64,000 nucleotides of DNA from Myxococcota bacterium (GTDB taxonomy: Bacteria; Myxococcota; B64-G9), in contig JAKLGA010000001.1 of NCBI GenBank assembly GCA_022710975.1, positions 248,001 through 312,000 of the forward strand, read 5' to 3'. Below are positions 55,701 to 63,571 of this stretch, one piece after another (the first letter of the stretch is position 1; each line of letters opens with the position of its first letter). Below the pieces are notes generated by a model. The model was not told the origin of the DNA and searched no databases. It saw only the letters and a list, made by a program, of their open reading frames with translations. A program made the position numbers and the translations under genes.

Positions 55701-56566
55701 GCGACGCGGGCTTCGGCGACTGCGACCAGGATCCGGCCACCGGCTGCGAGGCGGAGCTCGCGCTGGACGCGCAGAACTGCGGGGCGTGCGGCACGGTGTG
55801 CAGCTTCGCGCACGCGGCCGCGAGCTGCGCGGCGAACGCCTGCGTGCTGGGCGCCTGCGAGGCGGGCTTTGGCGACTGCGACGGGGACGCGGCCAGCGGC
55901 TGCGAGGCCACCCTGGCCACCGACGCGGCGAACTGCGGCGAGTGCGGGCACGCCTGCGAGGCGGACGAGAGCTGCCAGGCGGGCGGGTGCGTGGCGGGCG
56001 GCTGCGACGCCGGCCTGGCCGACTGCAACCAGGACCCGGCCGACGGCTGCGAGGTCACCCTGGCCACCGACGCGGCGAACTGCGGAGAGTGCGGCCACGC
56101 CTGCGAGGCGGACGAGAGCTGCCAGGCGGGCGAGTGCGTGACGGGCGGCTGCGACGCCGGCCTGGCCGACTGCAACCAGGACCCGGCCGACGGCTGCGAG
56201 GTGACCCTGGCGACCGACGAGGCGAACTGCGGCGAGTGCGGCCACGCCTGCGAGGCGGGCCAGGCCTGCGCGGCGGGTGACTGCCAGGTGTGCGCGGACG
56301 CGGACCAGGACGGCTTCCTGGACGCGGCCTGCGGCGGCGACGACTGCCTGGACACCAACGCGGACGTGAACCCGGACGCCGACGAGGTGTGCGACAACCT
56401 GATCGACGACGACTGTGACGGGGACACGGACGACGCCGACACGGACTGTGGCACGGAGGAGGGCGGCGGCTGCGGCTGCGCCAGCTCCGGCTCCGACACC
56501 CCGGCCTGGGCCGGCCTGGCCCTCGTGCTCGGCCTGATCGTGTCCCGCCGCCGCGCGCGCAAGTAG
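52088..56566 (+). CDS. Subtilisin-like serine protease, lipoprotein with Cys-rich repeats and MYXO-CTERM (copy 2)
   Basis: 1492 residues, paralogue of the preceding gene in the same orientation with a 145-bp gap. Same order: lipobox, propeptide, S8 domain (D185, H241, S413; three residues fewer between H and S), PKD-like, two CUB-like domains, then a longer array of Cys repeats, a MopE motif and the MYXO-CTERM tail. The extra length comes from added C..GxxDCxxDPATGCE repeats near the C-terminus. The second CUB-like domain is clearly diverged from copy 1 (DFLYLEDSAGQVIETY), which may give a different binding specificity. Confidence 0.93.
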   Translation: MNRLTERLVGLALSLVLMGALAACQQSEPAKDGPALSSAQAAVQAAPAKPAPAKAAPPRDPWEPGVVLVKFKPGVTAASADQIADSLGLRRGKPRRATGVDHMKITTGESVPAAAARVSKDPRVVYAEPNHRIALLNTPNDPRFTECWGLDNTGQTGGTAGADIGAVEAWDISIGSANVIVAVVDTGVDYTHPDLAPNIWVNEDEIAGNGLDDDNNGYVDDVRGYDFVDAGDNDPMDEDSHGTHCSGTIGAYGNDGLGVAGVNWRVSIMPVRIIGNQELDAFCLDAAEGIRYACDNGARVLSNSWWTVRQYNQTLHDTVLWTESTGAVLVFAAGNYGEDVDDPAMNIYPASWHPANMIGVAATEHNDELVTYENTENWWASNFGATTIDVGAPGHNILSSVLGGGYELYSGTSMACPHVAGAVALMLSIRPDLDPAGVKAALFGSVDPLPSLQGITTTGGRINLYRAMAVISGMPLPPVALAGGNHTVMTGTEVVLDGSRSFDPNQDPITFAWAFYPPAWSAAALDSLTLASPRFTADVCGLYQGVLTVTDDGGLVSQPDRGRIQALNLSVLTPAVESPHPYDSDYTNEWVITQPGAVTLAAHFSLFDTESGWDFVTILDGAGTEVASYSGQRGAFDTPTITGDTMIVRFTTDSSVTYQGFTIDQVWWCDAGNCPAGQGDCNDDPADGCETDTSDDDLNCGWCAHSCAKPHAQFDCQSAICQFLACDPGWSDCDASLLNGCESDPLNDPLNCGGCGAPCAAMPHALPGCAGGQCAIVECEAGWDDCNGVLADGCETDVTADPVNCGGCGVDCMALPGVENAYCDAAQCWLGNCAAEPDLVESLHPYENQPYGDPDLTWTITRAGATRLRVHFAYVDVEVGYDFLYLEDSAGQVIETYNQREMPAFWSAWVTGDSIRIRFHADGSVTYQGFVIDQVMPCGEGACLDGFADCDGLGNTGCESEVAEDPLNCGGCGLVCTAPDHASADCQASECLPGACLAGWGDCNQDMADGCELDIASDEQNCGGCGVLCAMVHGTGECLASLCTLAACEAGYDNCDGDVLNGCEAELATDPLNCNACGTVCEALPHAATGCLAGACAMGACEAGWADCDQDPATGCEVDTGADAQNCSACGAACAFANAGASCVASACVMGACDAGFGDCDQDPATGCEVDTTLDAQHCSACGAVCAFANAGASCVASACVMGACDAGFGDCDQDPATGCEAELALDAQNCGACGTVCSFAHAAASCAANACVLGACEAGFGDCDGDAASGCEATLATDAANCGECGHACEADESCQAGGCVAGGCDAGLADCNQDPADGCEVTLATDAANCGECGHACEADESCQAGECVTGGCDAGLADCNQDPADGCEVTLATDEANCGECGHACEAGQACAAGDCQVCADADQDGFLDAACGGDDCLDTNADVNPDADEVCDNLIDDDCDGDTDDADTDCGTEEGGGCGCASSGSDTPAWAGLALVLGLIVSRRRARK

Positions 56567-56613
56567 GACCCGCTCCGCGCTCGTCCCGTCAACCGACAAC
56601 CTGAGAAGCAGGA

Positions 56614-56638
56614 GGGCCCGGGGTCAGCCCCCAGGCCC
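56614..56638. terminator. GC-rich hairpin after the second subtilase
   Basis: GGGCCCGGGG and CCCCCAGGCCC form an imperfect stem (one bulged base) with a 4-base loop. No T-run follows, so it may be a rho-independent stop of weak type or simply structured DNA. Confidence 0.35.
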
Positions 56639-56810
56639 ACCCTTGTCCACGACCTTCATGTCCATATCGGCTGTGGAACAGGGGGACTTCCTCGAGGTTG
56701 GAGGAGAAGATCGGAGCCTCTCGTCCCGGTGCCAGGATATTCCTTGAAGAGCTGGTTGATCTCGCGTGCGCATCCGCTCGGACAGGCAGCGAGGGAGAGG
56801 CCCGAGCCGC

Positions 56811-56925
56811 ACCCGTTCCTGGTTCCTTGTTTCTGGTCCCTCGTTCCACTCCATGAGTGTCCGGAGCGATCCACACACGCTGGGTCTGCCGACGTCTCGG
56901 CATCGCCTTGGGCGTCACTTTCTCG
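56811..56925 (+). repeat. Diverged direct repeat, left end of the TPR island
   Basis: From CGTTCCTGGTTCC through CCACTCCATGAGTGTCCGGA to GCCTTGGGCGTCACT, this matches 63657-63761 in the same orientation at roughly 80% by eye. The two copies bracket the three low-GC TPR genes. Confidence 0.7.
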
Positions 56926-56955
56926 CCGCAGGCGGGTGGCGCCCGCGTAGTGGCT

Positions 56956-57179
56956 TTGACTTGGACGCGGCCGTGGGCTGACAATCGTGGCATGCCGATG
57001 GGTTGCGAGGATCGGGGACACGAGGATCAAGCGGCGGATCGCCCTCAGGGGACGCTCCCCGCAGCACCTGGCGTGACCGGAATCCGGTCACCGTGGATGA
57101 AAAGACCGGACACGCTCCGGGCGGAGGCAGAACATTGAGAGCTGGCGCTGAAAATAGGTTGGCACCTGGAGGCACCTGG
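56956..57179 (+). repeat. ~230-bp repeat module, copy 1
   Basis: Shares TGACTTGGACGCGG, GTGGGCTGACAATCG, GGTTGCGAGGATCGGGGACA, CCGTGGATGAAAAGACCGGA and CACGCTCCGGGCGGAGGCAG with copies 2 and 3. It contains the palindrome GTGACCGG-AAT-CCGGTCAC (57073-57091). It ends about 50 bases before the first TPR gene. Confidence 0.88.
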
Positions 57180-57230
57180 AGTTGGGCACCTGGAGTTGGA
57201 GCGTCCATTTTCAAGCTTCAGGAAGACCCG

Positions 57231-58721
57231 ATGAGTAAAATCGGACGCGTGGATCGCCCTGTTCGCGAATACGCGCTTCTGTGGCTTGTCGCTTGCCTGG
57301 TGGCGAGCTGTGCATCTACCCGCGGTGCTGTCGAGACAGAATCTTGGTCGACGATGGTTTCTCATTTTGAAGCCGGCTACTTCGTCGATCTCAAGAGCGG
57401 CTTCGAGGCCCTGGCATCCGAACGGCTGGAGGACGACAGGCAGCCGGTTCTGCAGAAGCTTCATACGCGCTACTGGGTTGCTCGGGTCCGAGCGCTTCAA
57501 GGGCGCCTCGAAGAAGCGCGGAGTCTGGAGAGGGAAATCGAGATGCTGCTCAGGGGTGAAGCAGGTGTCAGTGCTGCCTCCAGGGCGACTTGGTATGTCA
57601 GTCTGGCTTCTCTGGCAAACGCTCAGGATGACTTTGATGAGGCGGAAAGGTACCTTCTTGTCGCGCTGGACCTGCTGGATGCACCAACATCCGATTTTGA
57701 GAAAGAGGTGAAAGCTGTTTGTCTCAGCAATTTGGCCGCGAACATGATCCTCCATGGAAAGTTCCAGGAAGCGAATGGGCTACTAGGCCGTGCTGAAGAA
57801 CTCTCCACGGATAGTCAGCCGCTCGTGAGGAGTGCGCTGACCAGGCACGTCGCCATCGCCTCACGCAATGGAGACATTGGAGAGATAGGGAAACTGCTTG
57901 AAGCCCTAGACCGACAAGACAAACACAGAGATAGAAGGGTTGGGGAAAAGCCCTGCCATCAGGAGTTGCTTGAGGCAGACGCCATTTCCTCAGGAAGCAC
58001 ACGGGCGGGCTGCGAACGGCCAGAAAAGGCCGTGGTTTGCGTCGTGAAATCCTCGGGCCCCTGGAGTTACTCTATCGTCGAGCCGCTCATGATTCTCGGC
58101 GCCTGTGAATTCAATGCAGGACGATTCATGGAATCCAGGGAGGCCTATCGCAGGGCACTGACCCTTGTCACGGATGCATTCGGGGATGGAGCGCTTGATG
58201 GGGCCAGAATCATGCTGAGGCTGGTCCTGATTGAAAGCGAGCTCGGCAACAAGGCTGGCGCCCACGAGTTGCTGCAGAAGGTTAGTGCATTGGTCTTGGA
58301 AAGAACCGGCGAGAAATCCAGGCTCATGGCTGAGGTATTCAGGACTGTGGCTACGTTGGCGCAGTGGGAGGGGAGGATCGATGACTCCCTTGCAGCCAAC
58401 AGAAAGAGCGCCTCGATCTGTCTCCCGATCGGCGGGGAGGCGGGAAAGGTGTCCGTTGAGTGGGCCCGAGGTTTGGCAGCCTACCTGGCACGGCAAGGCA
58501 GGCTCCAGGATGGTCTGGCGGTTGTCGAAGAGGCCATAGGTTGGCTCAGGCTTCTCACCGGGGATCCAGTCCCGCAGATGGAGTACTGCCTGCACGACAC
58601 CCATGCGAGCATCCTGAACAAGCTCGATCGCCCAGAACACGCCAAGGTTGCTGTGGAAAGGAAAGATGCGATTGCGAAGATGATCATCGAACGAGGCCAA
58701 CCTTTGAACGGTTGCGAGTGA
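57231..58721 (+). CDS. Low-GC TPR-like lipoprotein 1
   Basis: 496 residues from the ATG at 57231 (AGGAAG upstream). A signal peptide with a lipobox-like VASC (ACLVASCAS) gives an exported lipoprotein. The body is helical with TPR-type repeats (ASLANAQDDFDEAERYLLVALDLL; CLSNLAANMILHGKFQEANGLL; GACEFNAGRFMESREAYRRAL; AYLARQGRLQDGLAVVEEAI). Base composition (~55% GC) and codon use differ from the flanking ~70% GC genes. The upstream extension of the frame to 57003 is repeat DNA and was not used. Function unknown. Confidence 0.78.
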   Translation: MSKIGRVDRPVREYALLWLVACLVASCASTRGAVETESWSTMVSHFEAGYFVDLKSGFEALASERLEDDRQPVLQKLHTRYWVARVRALQGRLEEARSLEREIEMLLRGEAGVSAASRATWYVSLASLANAQDDFDEAERYLLVALDLLDAPTSDFEKEVKAVCLSNLAANMILHGKFQEANGLLGRAEELSTDSQPLVRSALTRHVAIASRNGDIGEIGKLLEALDRQDKHRDRRVGEKPCHQELLEADAISSGSTRAGCERPEKAVVCVVKSSGPWSYSIVEPLMILGACEFNAGRFMESREAYRRALTLVTDAFGDGALDGARIMLRLVLIESELGNKAGAHELLQKVSALVLERTGEKSRLMAEVFRTVATLAQWEGRIDDSLAANRKSASICLPIGGEAGKVSVEWARGLAAYLARQGRLQDGLAVVEEAIGWLRLLTGDPVPQMEYCLHDTHASILNKLDRPEHAKVAVERKDAIAKMIIERGQPLNGCE

Positions 58722-58772
58722 TTCGCTTTGGCTTGACTGCTGGGCAAGCTCATCTCCATCACTACACTCACT

Positions 58773-58801
58773 GGGCCTCTCATTTTTCAGGCCCCCTTTT
58801 T
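58773..58801 (+). terminator. Intrinsic terminator after TPR gene 1
   Basis: GGGCCT (58773-58778) and AGGCCC (58789-58794) form a 6-bp stem with a 10-base loop, followed by two C and a run of five T. The stop codon of the minus-strand transposase remnant falls inside it. Confidence 0.75.
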
Positions 58802-59253
58802 GGTGCCGGGGACTTTCTTGAAAGCGGGCAGGCAGCTGACCCCGGGCCAGTCCCCGGGCATCATCACCAGGCCCTCCTTGCAGCCGTGGGAGAGGATGTA
58901 GCGCAAGCGGGCGACCAGCGCCTCGTCGTCGCGGATGGGGATGGCGCGGTAGCGCCTCTCCCAGAAGGGCCCGTGCCAGCCGTGGAGCTTGTTCACCTTG
59001 CGGGCGATGTTGGACTCGAGATAGCCCATGAAGGCGGAGATGGCCTGGGAGCTCAGGGCCCTGAGGATCAGGTGGAAGTGGTTGGAGGCCCAGAAGAAGG
59101 CGAACAGGCTGATCTCGGGGAATTGGTGAATTGGTCCAGGGCCCGGCCGAGGCAACCGAGGATGATGGCGTTGAGCTCCTCGGAGGGGCGGAGCAGGAGC
59201 CTGCCCATGGCGGTGCGGTTGGTGATCTCGAACAGGGTGCCCGGCTCGGGCAT
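58787..59253 (-). pseudogene. RAYT-type (REP-associated, IS200/Y1-like) transposase, frameshifted
   Basis: Two overlapping frames together give one protein: MPEPGTLFEITNRTAMGRLLL to CLGRALDQF (from 59253), then ISLFAFFWASNHFHLILRA through FWERRYRAIPIRDDEALVARLRYIL to KEGLVMMPGDWPGV. HFH is the HuH metal-binding motif of this family. The frame change lies at 59118-59138, where an 8-base tandem duplication (AATTCACC next to AATTCCCC, minus strand) can be seen. Removing 8 bases restores a 153-codon ORF exactly. The C-terminus also stops soon after DWPGV, where relatives usually continue, so a 3' truncation is likely. It is probably inactive. Confidence 0.82.
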
Positions 59254-59570
59254 GAAGCGTAGCGGTCATGGCAAGGAGCGTCTCCCCCCGTGCATGACCT
59301 CTAGCAAACCGCTTGCCAGCGCGAGCCGGATGAGGACGAAAGCGTTGACTTGGACGCGGTCGTGGGCTGACAATCGAGGCAAGGCGAAGGGTTGTGAGGA
59401 TCGGGGACGGAGGAATCTTGCGGGGTATCGCCATCAGCGGGCCCTCCCCGTGGTTCCTGGCGTGACCAGAATCCGGTCACCGTGGATGAAAATACCGGAC
59501 ACGCTCCGGGCTGGGCCGGGACCTCGAGAGCTGGCGCTGAAAATGGGCTGGCACCTGGATCGGGGGGCAA
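59254..59570. other. Non-coding segment carrying repeat module copy 2
   Basis: 317 bp between the transposase remnant and TPR gene 2. It contains module copy 2 and no credible gene. Confidence 0.65.
59301..59560 (+). repeat. ~230-bp repeat module, copy 2 (long form)
   Basis: Begins CTAGCAAACCGCTTGCCAGC like copy 3 and continues through the shared module. The palindrome has one arm mismatch (GTGACCAG, 59462-59480). It ends 11 bases before TPR gene 2. A TGA interrupts the frame that is open in copies 1 and 3. Confidence 0.88.
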
Positions 59571-61379
59571 GTGAGGTTTAAACTGAAACTTCTCGGGCGC
59601 AATGCTCGGCCGGCATTGCTCGCAGTCTGCCTCGCCATGGTAATCCATTGGGGGTCAGATGCTCGGGCCTCTGATTCGAGAGCCTTCTCTGAAGTCACCC
59701 GATTCACCAAGGACATTGAGAGCTGTCGTGGTCTCGACACTCTAGTCGAACCCATGTCCATCCGGTGCCTCGAGGAGGTGCTTCCACGGGCTCTTGATGC
59801 ATATAGGCATGCAGTCATGGGTGACAAACTTGACATCGACCAATTGGAGGTTGGCATACGGGAGTCTCTTGCTCGATGCAATTCGCGGGCTGCACGTTTT
59901 GTGTTGAGCATGGTGTTCGTGGACACCGCGGAGTTCGCGGGCGAGTTCAATATCGCACTTAAATGGCTCCAACAGATCGCTGATGAGTCGCGGGAGACCC
60001 CCGAGTTCGGTAGGCTCGAACCTGCCTGGGCGCTAGAGCAGAGGATTTTGGATGCGATGCTGTTGGGTGGCCAGTTTGGTGCTCTGGCTAAGAGGGTGAA
60101 GGATGATCCCGCCGATGGGGACCAAGATACCCGTTGCGATCGATTGCTGGCTCGAATTCGCAACACTGAATACCTTGCCGAGATAAGTGCAATCGCTGGA
60201 GACTACTCCACTTGGACCAATGCTGCGGTCCGTGCCCGCGAACTTGCTGCTGGGGATGCCGGGTGGTGCGCAGGCGAAGGTACTGCGCCCGATGAGACTG
60301 GAAGGTCAGTGCTTTGTGCGATTGATTTGCTCGAAGTTTCGATGAAATGGACCGACCGCGACCTCCGCGATTGGATGCGCCTGGCAGGTCGTATGGAGTT
60401 CCATAGGCGCAGCTATACCCGGTTGCGACTTCTTGGCGAAATCAAGTCTGCATTGATTTCTTCAGGAAGAGCTCTGGCGCTTGCAGAAGCACTGTCAGTT
60501 CGTCCGAACGCGTTCTCGTTGCTGGTCGCAGCGCAGTACGCGAAGGCCGAGTATCTGCTCGGTAGGAAGCACCAGGCCACAGATCGAATTCAGTATGTTC
60601 TAGGTCAAGTGCAGGAATCTGGCTTCGCTGGGACATGGCTGGAGGAGCTACTTCTGTCTTCTGCGCTGGAGGTGATGCGAGAGACCAGGGGCCCCGCTAC
60701 GGCCCTGGGCTTTGCTGAGCGTCTGGTCGATGTGGCAGGGCAGAGCACAGGTAGAGGATCGAATATACTGCGTTACGGCCTGGCATCGTCCGCAAGCTTG
60801 GCTCTCGAGGCAGGAGAATACTTGCGCGCCACGAATTTCGCGGGAAGGTGGAAAGAGTTCGCCAGGCGCTGCGAGGACTGTGATAAAGCGGCTATTGCGA
60901 GAGCTTCCGAAATCGAAGGTCGCGCGCTACTTGCACTCGATAGAGCGGACGCGGCTGCTGCGTCCTTCATCGAGGCGATTGACACCATGTCAAAGCCGCC
61001 TGTTGGCGAGCTCGATGGCCATATCATGGCAACATACTTCGGATTATTGGCGAATGCCTATGCGGAGTCGGGAGATGACTACAATACAGAAAGGTCTGCA
61101 CGGATGTGCTTAGAAATTGCATCTAGGAGTGCGCCTGAGGTCGCCTTGAAAGACTCGGCCCGCTGTGCGACCTGGCTAATATCGTCGCTAGTCAAGCGCG
61201 ATCAGAAAGAAGAGGCCGTCGAGACGGCTACAGGGTGGATCACGAAGTTAGGAGGAGGATTCCATGAAGAGAAGGGAGAGCTTCTAAGGGCTCGTGCATT
61301 GGTTTACGAAAAGATGGGCAAGCCGGACGACGCCAGGAATGACCGACAGGCAGCTGAGGAACTGCGCTCAGAAAGGTGA
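59571..61379 (+). CDS. Low-GC exported TPR-like protein 2
   Basis: 602 residues from a GTG at 59571 with GGGGGG upstream. An N-terminal signal peptide (ALLAVCLAMVIHWGSDARA) has no clear lipobox. The body is helical with TPR/SEL-like stretches (ALKWLQQIADESRET; AAQYAKAEYLLGRKH; GRALLALDRADAAAASFIEAI; GLLANAYAESGDDYNTERSARMCLEIA; ARALVYEKMGKPDDARND). Many scattered Cys are present (RCEDCDK). It has low GC like its two neighbours and looks paralogous to them in layout, though sequence identity is low by eye. Function unknown. Confidence 0.76.
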   Translation: MRFKLKLLGRNARPALLAVCLAMVIHWGSDARASDSRAFSEVTRFTKDIESCRGLDTLVEPMSIRCLEEVLPRALDAYRHAVMGDKLDIDQLEVGIRESLARCNSRAARFVLSMVFVDTAEFAGEFNIALKWLQQIADESRETPEFGRLEPAWALEQRILDAMLLGGQFGALAKRVKDDPADGDQDTRCDRLLARIRNTEYLAEISAIAGDYSTWTNAAVRARELAAGDAGWCAGEGTAPDETGRSVLCAIDLLEVSMKWTDRDLRDWMRLAGRMEFHRRSYTRLRLLGEIKSALISSGRALALAEALSVRPNAFSLLVAAQYAKAEYLLGRKHQATDRIQYVLGQVQESGFAGTWLEELLLSSALEVMRETRGPATALGFAERLVDVAGQSTGRGSNILRYGLASSASLALEAGEYLRATNFAGRWKEFARRCEDCDKAAIARASEIEGRALLALDRADAAAASFIEAIDTMSKPPVGELDGHIMATYFGLLANAYAESGDDYNTERSARMCLEIASRSAPEVALKDSARCATWLISSLVKRDQKEEAVETATGWITKLGGGFHEEKGELLRARALVYEKMGKPDDARNDRQAAEELRSER

Positions 61380-61440
61380 AATTGGAGGCTTCGATAACCC
61401 CTCCAGCAAGGGCCAACCTCCTGCAGGAGTTCCTTCCTCC

Positions 61441-61516
61441 ACACACGCTCCGGGCGGAGGCAGGACGCGGAGGCAGGAGATTGAGAGCTGGCACTGAAAA
61501 TAGGTTGGTACCTGGA
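61441..61516 (+). repeat. Partial repeat module
   Basis: CACACGCTCCGGGCGGAGGC, GAGGCAGGAGATTGAGAGCT and ACTGAAAATAGGTTGG match the right end of the module, with a short internal GGAGGCAGGA duplication. It lies directly upstream of copy 3. Confidence 0.75.
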
Positions 61517-61530
61517 GTTTGGGCATTCGC

Positions 61531-61790
61531 CTAGCAAACCCCTTGCCAGCGCGAGCCGGACAAGGACGAAAGCGCTGACTTGGACGCGGTCGTGGGCTGA
61601 CAATCGAGGCATGGCGAAGGGTTGCGAGGATCGGGGACGGAGGAATCTTGCGGGGTATCGCCTTCAGCGGGTCCTCCCCGTGGTTCCTGCCGTGACCGGA
61701 ATCCGGTCACCGTGGATGAAAAGACCGGACACGCTCCGGGCGGAGGCAGAACATTGAGAGCTGGCGCTGAAAATGGGCTGGCACCTGGAT
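61531..61790 (+). repeat. ~230-bp repeat module, copy 3 (long form)
   Basis: Nearly the same as copy 2 over 260 bp, with palindrome GTGACCGG-AAT-CCGGTCAC at 61692-61710. It ends 15 bases before the third TPR gene. Confidence 0.9.
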
Positions 61791-61804
61791 CGGGGTGGCG
61801 AAGA

Positions 61805-63571
61805 ATGCATGGAATGACTATGAATATCAAACAGCTCGGATGTCATCATTGGTTAATGCAGGTTGTGGCAGTCGTGGCTCTTCTGTGCATGAGGGTTGCG
61901 GCGCTGAAGGCATCTGCGGCCGAGGGAGAGAAGCCGGATAGCACAGCACGAGGCTGCAACCAAGATTCACCTGACGACTGCGTGGATCCTTCCATGGTCC
62001 GAGAGGGTATCCAAGCTGAGATGGAGTTGGATCGCAACCGAAGCCGGCTCATGATGCTCACGTTCACGTTCCGTTGGAGCGAGGCAGGGGCTCTGTGCGA
62101 CCACCTCTTGGGGATTGCCAGCGAGGAACCGGATGCACGGGTACGGGCTCGTATCCAGTGGGAACTTGCCGTTTATTTGAAGAACATGGAGAGATTTGAT
62201 CAGGCAATTAAAATCCTCAGGTGTCTGCTCGATCAGGCACTCGCAGGAAGCGAACTGGATGAAACACTCTCCACGGATTCTCTCGAGGTACTTCTGTCGG
62301 TGGGTCTGATGAAAGTCGGCAGGTACGAGGAAGCGCTCGCGCTAGTCGCTGCTGGCCTCGAGAGATCCTATGACCGGGAATGCTGCAAGTGCTTGAGGTG
62401 GCGAACCAAACTTCTTCGTGTTGCTAGACTCGTGCATGAGAGCAATGGCGATCTCGGACTCGTTCGCAGGGATGAGGGCGAGCTCGAAAGCCTGAGTGAG
62501 CAGATGGTGAGGGTCGATTGCGAACCCGGCTTGACACACATGTGCCCAAGGCATGAAAGATCAAGCAAGGTGGGTGATAAAGACATCTTCGTCACGGCTG
62601 GGAAATACGTGTGTGGTGGCGGCGTCCAGGGTGATCTTTGCGGATGGATGGGCAGACTTGAAAAGGGGTTGACCCACGAGAGGGCAGCCGAGCTGTATAG
62701 AATGAAGGGGGACTACGAGAATGCGCTGCTCTCCTATGGGCGAGCTTTGGCTCTCTTCGAGTCTCTTTCTCCTGAGCCGAACAAACGATCTCTGACCGGG
62801 GAGTACGAGTATGCATTCGTCGAATGCCCACTTGGGCGCCATGTTCAGGCGCTCGAAAGGTTGAAGCGGGCCGCTTTGTCGATACGTGGCACGAGAGCGG
62901 AGAAGACCTGGCATGAGGCCTTCATCAGTGAACAGATCCTGGGTCTGTCCCTGAAGATGGGGGACAAGGCCACGGCGATCGAGGCAGCGGAGGTGCTCGC
63001 GAAGATGATTGAGACCCTTGGGTATCGGGATCATCCCCTGCGACGCTGGGCGATCGGCACCTTGTGTGAGACGCTAGCAGAGGAGCGACGAGTGCAGCAT
63101 CTCTTGAAGTGGGTCGGGGAGTGGGTACGCCTCGCAGAGGCTTGCAGGGGATGCCACAAGTCTGTCCCCGCGAGGGCGTTGTCCATCCATGCGAAGGCCG
63201 CATGTGCAGACGGCAGACCTGAGCTAGCGCGAGAACTATTTGACAGGGCCAACGAATGGCTTGCCCGAGAGCCCCGCGCGCCGACCGACTCTGGAGAGAT
63301 CAAGGCCAACTACATGGTGCTCTTCGAGTACTTCAGGTGTGCCAAGGAGTACAACCAGGGCGAAGAGGTTGCGCTGAAATGCCTCGACGACCCGCGGATC
63401 GCCTTTCCTGAGAACGTCACTTGTGGAGGCGCAGTGATCGAGGCATTGCTTGATCAGAAGAAGGGGCCGGAAGCGGCGAGATTGATGACAATGCTCGAGA
63501 GCAGATTCCTGGGGAAGGATGCTTCTGTGGATGCATCTCTGACCGAGTTGAGGAAGGCACTGGGACCCTAG
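61805..63571 (+). CDS. Low-GC exported TPR-like protein 3
   Basis: 588 residues from the ATG at 61805, which has GGGGTGG upstream; ATGs at 61814 and 61820 are equally in frame and cannot be excluded. Signal peptide HHWLMQVVAVVALLCMRVAALKASA, then a helical body with TPR-like repeats (LAVYLKNMERFDQAIKILRCLLD; LYRMKGDYENALLSYGRALALF; ECPLGRHVQALERLKRAAL; ALSIHAKAACADGRPELARELFDRA). Numerous Cys (CCKCLRW). Low GC. The frame upstream to 61622 is repeat module. Function unknown; the genomic arrangement matches the two preceding genes. Confidence 0.75.
   Translation: MHGMTMNIKQLGCHHWLMQVVAVVALLCMRVAALKASAAEGEKPDSTARGCNQDSPDDCVDPSMVREGIQAEMELDRNRSRLMMLTFTFRWSEAGALCDHLLGIASEEPDARVRARIQWELAVYLKNMERFDQAIKILRCLLDQALAGSELDETLSTDSLEVLLSVGLMKVGRYEEALALVAAGLERSYDRECCKCLRWRTKLLRVARLVHESNGDLGLVRRDEGELESLSEQMVRVDCEPGLTHMCPRHERSSKVGDKDIFVTAGKYVCGGGVQGDLCGWMGRLEKGLTHERAAELYRMKGDYENALLSYGRALALFESLSPEPNKRSLTGEYEYAFVECPLGRHVQALERLKRAALSIRGTRAEKTWHEAFISEQILGLSLKMGDKATAIEAAEVLAKMIETLGYRDHPLRRWAIGTLCETLAEERRVQHLLKWVGEWVRLAEACRGCHKSVPARALSIHAKAACADGRPELARELFDRANEWLAREPRAPTDSGEIKANYMVLFEYFRCAKEYNQGEEVALKCLDDPRIAFPENVTCGGAVIEALLDQKKGPEAARLMTMLESRFLGKDASVDASLTELRKALGP

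Larger units (their letters stand above)
56567..57230. other. Non-coding, repeat-filled segment before the TPR island
   Basis: This 664-bp stretch has no convincing gene. It holds an imperfect GC-rich hairpin (56614-56638) just after the second subtilase, the left copy of a ~105-bp direct repeat (56811-56925) and module copy 1 (56956-57179). The frame that runs into the next gene from 57003 is made of repeat sequence. Confidence 0.7.
61380..61804. other. Non-coding segment with one partial and one full repeat module
   Basis: 425 bp between TPR genes 2 and 3. It holds a partial module (61441-61516), then the full copy 3. No gene is supported. Confidence 0.7.

Noticed and set aside
57003-57230. 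N-terminal extension of TPR protein 1 (and the matching one at 61622-61804)
   Set aside because: The frame runs through the repeat module, begins at TTG-type codons and is broken by TGA in module copy 2. Signal peptides begin at the later starts.
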